Shown: piece by piece, positions 55,201 to 64,000 of the stretch
Numbering within the stretch: position 1 is the first letter of the stretch
Layout: each line of letters opens with the position of its first letter
The notes under the pieces: generated by a model
The model's database searches: none
What the model was told of the DNA's origin: nothing
What the model saw: only the letters and a program-made list of their open reading frames with translations
From: Morchella semilibera
Lineage: Eukaryota > Ascomycota > Pezizomycetes > Pezizales > Morchellaceae
NCBI GenBank assembly: GCA_009192285.1
Contig: CM018603.1
Span: 6,445,613 to 6,509,612 of the forward strand
Length of the DNA: 64,000 bases
Direction of reading: 5' to 3'
Position numbers and translations under genes: made by a program

Positions 55201-58200
55201 CAGGTACGCATAGCATATGCATAAGAAGAAAACGGTTTCATCCGCGTTTCGTGCGACGTGTAAAGCTTGCAGGTGGAGGTTAGTAATTACCAGGCAGCCT
55301 GGTGGTGAACAAGTGCGTACTACGGGTCCAGTAAGTAGGTTTACATACATGTACATATGCATCTAGCTGTTGGGTTACACTACTTAGCTGACGTTGAATT
55401 TTCCCATTTTTTTCCTACGATGCCGTACCCCGCCCAGCATGGGTACGTACCTAGAGTACCTTGACCCCAGGCCTTGTACTTTAGAGTATCTACGTTTAGA
55501 GAAAATCTACTCACCTACGCCAGTCATCGTCAATCTCCCCCACCACCCGACTCTACAGTAATATATCCACTCCGCCTCTACTATACCCGCTCCGACTCCC
55601 CCCGCGCTTCCATTCCCCGCAGCTCTACCACCGGTTGAATCTTTACCCACTCTCCATCCATCTGTGGGCATAAAGTGTAGCTTTCATGGTGTCCTCTATC
55701 ATGTAATGTATGTAGTATGTATGCAATGTATAGTAAGCGCCACACCACACAACTCGGAATGGACCGAATATGATCTGCGGCGAACGACAGGGTTTTGTCT
55801 TTTGCGCGCATTTTGTTTTGAGTGAGGGCGGAGAGAGATTAGATTAAGAGAAAGAGGAGGAAGAGGTAGAGAGTGAGTGGGGGGAAAGGCACCTAGATTA
55901 AGCTTATCTTTGTGTGGTATGCGGTATGGAGAGATAAATAGTCGGAAAGCCGCATACATATTGCACTCTACATGCCTTTCACTACTGGCCGGGTCTGACC
56001 AGTCGGGTGGACTCGGAGATTCGGTCTCGAGGCTACCGAATGAGGATGTAAAGGTATGTCTACAATTATATATACATGCCCATTAGTTGGGTAGGTAGGA
56101 GGACCAGTTGGAGGAGGTAAATACCATTCAACGAGGTATCTAGATGTACCTATGCAAGAGAAGGATATCAATTATAATGATCGTATTCCCAGGGACAAGA
56201 GTACTGGGGATCGGAGGGCTTTGGGGGAGGGGAGGAGGGGGGAGGTTGATGCTAGGCGAGACTTTCTGTGGGTTGGTTGCGTTACAGAGCGGAGGCGGAT
56301 GTGCAAGCACTCATCATCCTTGTAGAATTGGTGAGTGAGCTCAGAGTGAGAGTGTCTGTGCCTACATGTAGTACTACAGTAGTTATGTATGTAGGTAGGT
56401 ATTTTGAGAGCTGCGGGTAAAGCATTGGTTTGGGGTGGCGGGTGTTGGAATCAACTTCATGTCTGGCAGTGTCTCTAGATGGAGCACATACATTGTATTG
56501 TAATCCGGCAGACAACACGCACATCAAACCTTCACGTGCCGTGGTAGAGTAACTGTAACTGTGTGAGTTGATCGTGGCTACAGGGTGATCGTAGATGAAA
56601 GTATGCAAGTAACATGGAGCAAAAGCAAAAAAACTGTGCCTGTCTGCCCTTGCGACGTCTCAGTATGCACTTGTCTGTCTGAGCATGATCCATTTTTTCT
56701 ATTACCGTAGTACATTGTGTATAAAAAGTATTACTACGAGCTAGCAGAGTCGATAATTGACCTAAGCGTAGGCCGTACATGCGGTCTGTCTGGGTTTGGT
56801 GTTGGATTACATATGTATTGATGTAGAGCTATTCGCCTGCTACGTTCCACCTGGCGCCGACGTCGGTGGCCTTCCTGGTCATACATATGCTGTGAGGTTC
56901 AAGGTGAACGAGTAAGCTTTCGTCTCAGCAACTGTCTGTGCAGCGCCCTCATCATCCCAGCAAGTACTTTTGATTTTTTTTTTTAACGGGTGCGGGGGGA
57001 AGGGGAGAGAAAAAAAATAATCGAAAATTTGGGAGTTGAGACCACTCCCGAGGTTACCGCACGGTCCGGTCCGGGATGGGGCTGGGCTTGCCCTGCTCTT
57101 CTCTGCTCTCTCTGCTCTGGTTTGGTTGGTTTCATCTGGATACGACGGATGTTACTTGATTAGATGGGTGGAAGAAGTGACATCAGGGCCTCACGTATCA
57201 TCTTGTTTGATCACCTAACTTACGGGACTAAAGCCCCGCGTACCCTAAGTTTCGAGAGCATTCCACACAAGTTTGCGGGCACAGGTTTTTTTTTCCTTTT
57301 TTCTCCCTCCCCTTTCCTGGGAGGTATTTTTAATTTTTGGGGAAGAGGAAAATTAAGCGTGAAACCCGCGACTAAAACTGTTGCTTCCATCTAAAGGAAG
57401 GAGGTAGAAGAAAAAATGGGATTGATTGATGGAAGGGAATAATGGAAAATGCACATTTGATACAGCCATCCCAGTCAACAGTCGGCTCGAGTGTTAGTGA
57501 AAAGCAATTCGCAAAAGCAAAAAACTCTAAATCAACCTCAATCCGGACTCGTCGAGTAGAGTTGACTGGCTCTCCCTATGCCCCACATGTGAGGGTGCTT
57601 GCCCGTCAAATCAATTCCCCTAGAATCAGTCCGTCACTGACATTGCGCTGCACTGCAAGCAGGGGAAGCGCGCGTTGCGTTACGTTCGTCGTTTGCTGCT
57701 GTGTTGAGAAAATTCAGATCGCTTCGGAACCTACTGCTATTAGCGGTTTTGTGAGGGCGAGCATATTTTATTTTCCCCGTTGTGTGGAGAAAGAAAGTGA
57801 TGGATCGGGTAAGGAGGTGAGAAGTGAAGTTCCGAGAAGGTCCGATTATGGGAAAGCCCTCCTCCACTACAGATGGTCCAACAGGGTTCTTTTTGGATCA
57901 TGTGCGGCAACAAAAAAGTTCTTTGGCTGGGGTAGGAGATGGGGATGATATGAAGCTGACGACAAATAAGCTTGCTGTTTATGTTACTCATATTGGAGGC
58001 AATATATACTGCTTCTCCTTCCCCCCCGTTTTCACTCTGAAGGATATCACCCGCGTCACCACCTGTTATCTGTTTTCACTATTCTACCTAGTCAACTTGA
58101 GTTGGTGATTCACACACGAGATCTACTATCGATCCAGATTCAGAGTCGAGCCTCCTATCTTCCACTCAATCTAGTCAGCCGGGATAGCTGCAGCGCAGGA

Positions 58201-58367
58201 CTCATCCCCTCACTATACCTCCTCGATTACTCCAATATATCATCTCGTATACTAGAAACAATCCAATCGTCAGCCAAACTGTTGTTCGCCACGTTATTGC
58301 GAAACTGCTTTTTTCCCCTGGAAAATCTGTTTTTAGAAGCATCCGCAACGGCTTCAACTACGTCAAT
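52279..58367. other. 6.1-kb gene-poor region
   Basis: I cannot support any gene. Open frames are short. Minus-strand stretches around 53290-53990 read like fragments of a decayed protein gene (for example TCTTLRTLLLGS) but have stops and no clear family. A run of 11 G lies at about 53356-53366. TACATGTA is at 55346-55353 and 56363-56370. An open frame at 57442-57948 starts with ATG but shows no motif. The last few hundred bases are the ZIP transporter promoter and leader. Confidence 0.5.
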
Positions 58368-59876
58368 ATGGATTTCCTTACAGGGGGCCCAGAACCTGCT
58401 GGTATGAGCGAGACGAGCCACATAGCCTTCCAGATCATATGAACAAACCCACTGACATTCCGCGGCGATCCAGATAAAGTGCTTGTAACACGTTCCTCCT
58501 CCGTCTGCGGCGCCGGCCGTTCGCAAGATGAAGAATACAATGTGGGCCTGCATGTGATGGCCCTATTTGTAGTTTTAGCACAGAGCTCACTTGGTGTGTT
58601 GCTACCCCCCCTTTTCCCGATCATTGACAACTAACGGCGCCCAATTGATTGATTAGCATGTGCATTCCCAATTATCGCAAAACGTGTCCCTTGGCTCCGC
58701 ATCCCCCCCTCCTTCCTCTTCGGCGCCCGCCACTTCGGTACAGGCGTTCTCATCGCAACAGCATTCGTGCACCTCCTCCCGACCGCCTTCATCTCGCTCA
58801 ATGACCCTTGCCTTCCCGAGTTCTGGAACCAAAAGTACCCGGCTATTCCTGGTGCGATTGCCATGGGCGCCGTCTTTTTCGTTACAATCGTCGAGATGCT
58901 GTTCACACGCGGGTTGTGTAAGGGTGGCTTCTCGGAGTCAGACCATCATGAGGCAACTCTCGAACTAGGGTGCACTGAGCAGTGCAAGGATGAGAGGAAA
59001 GCGACCAATAAGCGGAGGAGTGCGGCGGGGGTTGGGAGGGGACGTCAGGGGGACGAGGAGATTGGCGGGGCCGGTGGTGTCGGTGAGGTCGGGTTTGGGA
59101 TGGCAGGAAGAAGAAGGTCGAGAGGTCATTCATACAGCCAGGGACTGTCGATGTACAGTGATATTGGGAAGGAACAGCAGCAGCAGAAGACGGGTGGAAA
59201 CCATAACCGTAGGAACTCGTCAGAAACTGTTGCACGAGTGGATGAGTGCGCGGTCGATGAGGAGGAGGAAGAAAATGATGATGATTTCGATGTTGATGAG
59301 AAGAAGGAGCCCGCCTCGCCCATCAAAGCCGCTCAACCGAAACAGGTCAATGGAATTAATGGGAACCTGACCCCCCAGCAGATCCACAAGAAGGCACTTC
59401 TCCAAGTCGGGCTCCTCGAGATGGGGATCCTGTTTCACAGTGTTTTTATCGGAATGGCACTCAGCGTCACCGGTGGCCCCGGGTTCATCGTTCTCCTTGT
59501 TGCTATCGTCTTCCACCAGACGTTCGAAGGCCTTGCGCTTGGAAGTAGAATCGCTGTCCTAGAGTGGCAACCGGGGGCATTACAACCGTGGATGATGGCA
59601 CTGGCGTATGGCCTTACTACACCAATCGGCCAAGCAATTGGGCTCGCGACACACACTCTATACAGACCAGATAGCGAGACAGGTCTTCTCATGGTCGGTG
59701 TCATGAACGCTATCTCATCGGGCCTGTTGGTGTTTGCAGGTTTAGTGGAACTACTCGCGGAGGACTTTTTGAGCGATGAGAGCTGGAGTGTGCTCAAAGG
59801 AAAGAGGAGAATTACGGCGTTCTTTTTGGTATTTGCAGGTGCGTTTGGCATGGCGTTTGTGGGCGCTTTTGCTTAG
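58368..59876 (+). CDS. ZIP-family zinc (divalent metal) transporter
   Basis: Three exons: 58368-58401, 58474-58593 and 58657-59876, for 457 residues. The introns are 72 nt (GTATGA...GATCCAG, branch CACTGAC) and 63 nt (GTGTGT...GATTAG, branch CTAACGG). The second intron is what yields the family sequence SSLACAFPIIAKRVPWLRIP. The membrane segments run from YNVGLHVMALFVVLA through FLFGARHFGTGVLIATAFVH LLP and AIAMGAVFFVTIVEM. A long cytosolic loop (about residues 180-280) follows, Gly/Arg-, Gln- and Asp/Glu-rich and poorer in His than many ZIPs. The metal-site helices are HSVFIGMALSVTGG (TM4) and HQTFEGLALGSRI (TM5), with the HxxxE pair. It imports zinc or related metals across the plasma membrane (Zrt1/Zrt2-like); zinc-responsive regulation is inferred from the family only. 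Confidence 0.93.
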
Positions 59877-62142
59877 ATAGAAGCGTTACTGGTCATTTTT
59901 TTTTTCTTTCCTTTGTTGGGTGGTTTTTTTTTTCTTTTCGGGGTCTGGGCTTTCATTCCTTGGGGTTTTTCTCTGCTGTATTATAGCTTGAGTACTCTGT
60001 GGGAAGTCAATGAAACCATTGATTTTCCAAACGGTGTGTGATGATTAGACTATGTATGTGATGATGTAGCCTATGTGATGTATTGCCATTGAAATCTTCT
60101 TAATTAGCAGTAGTCGAAATACGGCGAGGGCATGATTGTGTTTTACGATAATAAGATTATTGGTTTTCTGCTCAATAAGTTAGTACACTGTCCAATTTAC
60201 GTTCCGCTAAAAGGACCGAGGAGGAAAAGAGATCCCTGATTTGGGTGTCTAAGACAAAGCTCAAGTTATGACGCACCTCTACTCTACGATGTTGTCGTTA
60301 ATTGGTGCATATCTTGTATTCCATCACCTAGGTGCATGCTAGGGACTTGCCAGTGTAACTTCAACAGGGAGAGTTAGTGTTCATGCCTGCTGTGTCGATG
60401 GAGGAGGTGGTGTAGAGGATGTGCTGTTTGATAACCCGCGGGATTAAGACTAACGCCGTGTCCGCCAATTTTTTTTCTTTTTACTTCTTCTGGAGACGGG
60501 AGTACTCTTGGCACCGGATAACAACTGTTTGTCCCACCACTCGGGATATTTTATACTAGTCCAGCAGTTGAGACGGTTTCAATGCAGCCTCTACTCATTA
60601 ATTGGTGCCAAGGCCGAGTGATCGCGCGTGAACTGATTGCTGTTGTAAAACCATTAATTGATGCAGTCTATAGGACTGTTACAGTATCTAACACTCCCCT
60701 GCCTCCTACTGCCCCCAAACCACATATTCTTCTCAACCATTTGGAGCGAATTCGGGCGGATCGGATTCAGGGTCAATTATACAGGGAAAGCAAAAGCAAG
60801 CAAACAGGACCGAAAGTTAGACTCCATGTATCTTCATGCAGCTTCACAGTTTCCCTTTTCTCTTTCTTACTTCCTAGTGTCCAGCTTATTTAATCTCCCC
60901 ATTACCTTCACTTATCTTCTTCCAACCAGCCCCACCCTCGTTGGAGGTCCCATAACTCTTCCTCTTCACTCTCCTGCCTTCCTTCTCTCCGATTTCGCCC
61001 CCTTTGAGGTGTTAGTTGAGCATCTCACCGTAGCTACTATGGAGAAGGAATCTTCTGTTTCGCACCATACGATTTATAAACCTTCCCATCTTTTCTCTTC
61101 CTTCCCATCGTATCCTTCGAACAACTCTTCTCCACTCAACTCTGTCTGCATCCGCTATCTTGTCTCTACATTCTGCAACCTGGAGCTCTGGCCCCCCCAT
61201 ATCCATGGTGAATGCTCTATAACGTCGGTTAAAGGCAGGTAGACACACTTCCAAATACTTACACCCCTTTACACCGAAACCCTTAGCGGAGAGACACGGT
61301 CTGGACAAAATGCTACCGCCAGGTTTACTTAATAAATCAAGCCATGAGCTCTTCACACCCTATACAAGGGAGGTTTTGGAGACTCACGCGTTGTCGCATG
61401 TTTACTCTGTAGGCCGCTGTGCGGCCTTTGTTATCTGAAGTGTGTTATTCATGAAATGTCAACCGTGTGGCCCAGGTGGCAGAAGGGACGGTGGATTGTT
61501 GTTGTTGTTAATCAATTAATAGACATTTAATATCAGTTTGAGAGATGTACTGCGTGTGCTAGAAGTAGGTGCAGGTGGTGTAGTTACAAACGTACGGGGG
61601 GGGGTGAAGTTGGAACGCCCAGCCACAGCAGTTATGGTGTAAAGGATACCCTAGCCGTTCCAACTTAACCCCCCGTAGCCTAGTAAGTGGTGGATGGTGG
61701 GCTCAATGAGAGGCCGAGCATACGAGAGTGCCGAATTCCGATTTTAAATTCTTAATGCTCAATGACTACACTAATGTTCAGAGACCGTCAAAGATGTGTA
61801 TTCAGTGAGATTACTTTATGATACTTGCCTTTTAGCCTCCATGCATTTACTCCTTTTCCAGTGCTAGAGGTAGGGGTTTCGTTCAAGTGTACGCGTGGCT
61901 CCCAGTATCCTATCTACAATTCTGGCGCCAAAAACCCCCACCATAAGTGTAATCATTTTATATGAGCAATAAATACACGCAGTAATTCAATTTATCGAAC
62001 TTTTAATAAATAACCGAACTATATCATGCTAAATCCAGAGTGGGGGGAAAGAAAACTCAAAGGAAAAAGGGGAAAGTATGCTACAATTGACAGTCTAAAA
62101 CTGGCTGCCGTTCCTACAGAGCTACATGTATATATGGCTAAA
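59877..62142. other. Intergenic region between the ZIP and Hsp70-like genes
   Basis: Two convergent genes flank it. T-rich 3' sequence follows the ZIP stop. Overlapping open frames at 60582-61242 and antisense at 61012-61356 have no motif. A small inverted-repeat element lies at 61593-61677. TACATGTA is at 62123-62130, just past the Hsp70-like stop. Confidence 0.5.
61593..61677. mobile_element. 85-bp inverted-repeat element with TA ends
   Basis: The left arm TACGGGGGG...GAAGTTGGAACG (61593-61617) faces the right arm CGTTCCAACTTAACCCCCCG plus TA (61656-61677). The arms differ in the length of the G/C run and by one or two substitutions. The outer TA on both sides may be the target duplication of a Tc1/mariner-style MITE. 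Only one copy is present in the window. Confidence 0.7.
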
Positions 62143-64000
62143 CTAATAGTACTTTGCACTAACGCTGCCATAGGTCTTCCCCTCAAATTCAAACTCGAAG
62201 GTTAGCGTTGCACTCTCTACCGTCATGATGAGATTGTAATTGATATCGTAGTACTCGAACCCATGCGGACTCCTCCGTTTTGGAAAAATCTCCTTCGGTA
62301 TTGAGGCCGGGAGGGTCGATGTCAGTTTACACACCAAGTACGTATCTAAGCCACATAGTTAGCATCATTGAGAAAATTATCCTCCTGACCTCGAGCGCTG
62401 GGATTACTTACCTGAGGTATCGGTCTTGACTGGCGCATCATCAAGATCACTCGCCACCAAATCATCCTCAAACACCATTTCATCACTCCAATGCGTCTTC
62501 CACCTGTTATAGAACGGGAAGCTGATCGGTTTATCTTCACTGACCTCATCACCCTTCTTGATGTACCAAAACGCACGATTACGCACTCTGGCTGTACCAT
62601 CGAACGAGCTGAAGTATTTCTCAGACTCTTCATGGACATCGGGATCAAAGGCCTGAGTGCAGTTGACACCATAGTTTCTCCTCGCGTGACGGCTTCTGAC
62701 AATGCCGCCCTCTAGTCCACGCAACACAGCACCACGTACTACCGCACTCCATGCGTTTGTGGGCTGCAGAATCTCGATATCGGCGTCAGGGTTACGGGTG
62801 CTCTTGAGATCCTTCACTAATCGCTGCCTAAGGTACTCACTTGCACCGAAGCCTCCGACTAGTAGGATTGCGGAGACGTCGAATCCGTCATCACCGCTCT
62901 CAACAGCATCCATCTGCTTCTGTACCAACCCGACAATCTGGGAGATAACGGGGTCAAAGATTCCCTTCATCTCATCTCTTGTGAGGATGAAGAAGCCATC
63001 CTCTACACCCGCCTCTTCATTATCTGGAACACCTGGAATAGGGCAGGAGAAAATATCTTCGTCCTCATCCTCGTCCTCATCACTGAATGTGCGCTTCAGG
63101 AACTCATCGAAATGCTTCAACATCACGATACGGCCCTTCGGCTTCATGGCATTGAAGACATCGTCGCCGATCCGCTTGCGCACAAAGTTCTCGAAGTTTG
63201 CGTTGATATATGTGGATCCGCACATGCCACCAGTACCAACCGCACACTCCTTTACCTCAAGTGTAGGCTTGAGCGCAGTAATTTGGTAAGAAATAAGATC
63301 CTGGAATCATTGACACACCAGTCAGTCCCGTTGCCCGCTCAAAAGGCTAAAAGAATGGAAACCATAACATACCACTGTACCACCACCACAATCAACTACA
63401 ATAAATGTATCATCAACCCTAAGATTGTTTGGCTGAATATCTCTAAGTGTGCACACGGCGGCTGCATCAGGCTCACTGATCATCCTAATCTTCGTCCCTT
63501 CTCCCAACCCAGCTGTCTCCGCAGCCTTTAATGTCATCGCCTTCGCGGCGTCACTCCAAACCGCTGGCACTGTCATGACCCAGTCAATCGGCGTCGCTTC
63601 CAGGAACTCCTTCCCGAAGTTCCTCTCGAGCGTGTCGACCGTGTGGCGCTTCAATGCGCCGAGATAGTCGGCTACGACATCTACAGGCTCCTTACCTGCG
63701 GGGATAAGGTGCTTGGTCTTCTTAATTGGTGAATCGGCAGATTCGCTGTCGTACTTGCTGGGGTCGAGGAGCAGCTTTATCCAGACGAGCTTCTCGGCCT
63801 CGAGGGGGAGTTCAAATCCCCATTTGAAGCTTGTCCCGTCGGAATTGTAAGCGATTTCGGTGGGCACTTTTTCGGAGTTACGATTACCACCGGCTGGCCA
63901 GCGTTGAATAACGTTGATTTCATCGGGTGTCGCGGTGTGAGCCTGAAAATGTTAGTGCTTGGCCTTTTATATTGGAGTGACGGAGGGAAGTACCCAGGAT
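62143..64000 (-). CDS. Hsp70-like (HSPA12-type) actin-fold ATPase, 3' part
   Basis: Partial: the 5' end lies beyond the right edge. The visible exons are 64000-63994 (edge, ending in a Ser-Trp codon pair), 63942-63373, 63300-62412 and 62345-62143, with introns of 51, 72 and 66 nt; 553 residues follow the edge exon. The sequence reads AHTATPDEINVIQRWPAGG, PTEIAYNSDGTSFKWGFELP, WVMTVPAVWSDAAKAMTLKA, ISEPDAAAVCTLRDI, and the phosphate-2 loop IVVDCGGGTVDLISYQI. Then come GTGGMCGSTYINANF, an acidic DEDEDEDEDIF insertion, and the adenosine motif ILLVGGFGASEYLRQRL. The phosphate-1 DFGTT motif should lie just outside the window. Fungi have many such HSPA12-like ATPases lacking the peptide-binding domain; most have unknown clients. 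The C-terminus is a beta-rich tail (LTFEFEFEGKTYG). Confidence 0.9.

Noticed and set aside
55410-55460. CCGTACCCCGCCCAGCATGG / GGGTACGTACCTA as a further foldback copy
   Set aside because: The inner pairing is poor and there is no 9-bp flanking duplication.
57442-57948. 168-codon plus-strand ORF with an ATG start upstream of the ZIP gene
   Set aside because: No motif, no domain-like composition and no splice continuity; it lies in the likely promoter of the ZIP gene.
60582-61356. Overlapping ORFs on both strands between the ZIP and Hsp70-like genes
   Set aside because: Low-complexity pyrimidine-rich sequence without motifs or splice logic.

Overview
The window looks like nuclear DNA of a filamentous ascomycete (Pezizomycotina; I cannot place it more precisely). 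The evidence is the many short spliceosomal introns (about 45-130 nt, GT...AG, with CTAAC-like branch sites), the typical ascomycete gene complement (DML1/Misato, NRDE-2, ribosomal protein uS7, an RBM39/Rsd1-like splicing factor, a ZIP zinc transporter, a GPI-anchored wall mucin, an HSPA12-like Hsp70 ATPase), and spacious intergenic DNA with small non-autonomous transposons. All exon structures were worked out by hand from splice signals, reading phase and family conservation.

Layout. 1-910: 5' part of a VHS/GAT trafficking gene (minus strand), running off the left edge. 911-7122: long gene-poor stretch holding one tRNA-Thr(UGU). 7123-8795: an HNH-nuclease gene bracketed by two same-orientation copies of a terminal-inverted-repeat (TIR) element. 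9727-11627: Ser/Thr/Pro-rich GPI wall protein (minus). 13640-25598: four minus-strand genes in a row, namely DML1, an unknown KH-like protein, NRDE2 and RPS5. RPS5 shares a divergent promoter with the RBM39-like gene at 26439-28504. 30267-40597: a fungal-specific coiled-coil protein, an atypical short-chain dehydrogenase, a GNAT acetyltransferase and a large unknown nuclear-looking protein, all plus strand. 42534-43309: a small single-pass membrane protein (minus). 46896-52278: two divergently transcribed intronless genes that share a Cys/His-rich domain pattern. 52279-58367: six kilobases without a supportable gene. 58368-59876: ZIP transporter. 62143-64000: Hsp70-like ATPase, running off the right edge.

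Working together: several genes fall in RNA metabolism (NRDE2, RBM39-like, possibly the KH-like protein) and translation (RPS5, tRNA-Thr). The others are individual housekeeping or accessory functions, and I see no biosynthetic cluster.

The most unusual content is non-coding. There are at least five families of miniature inverted-repeat elements with recognisable target duplications. One is a near-perfect 55-60 bp foldback element present twice, each copy with its own 9-bp duplication. The palindrome TACATGTA also occurs 19 times where about one would be expected, always outside exons.
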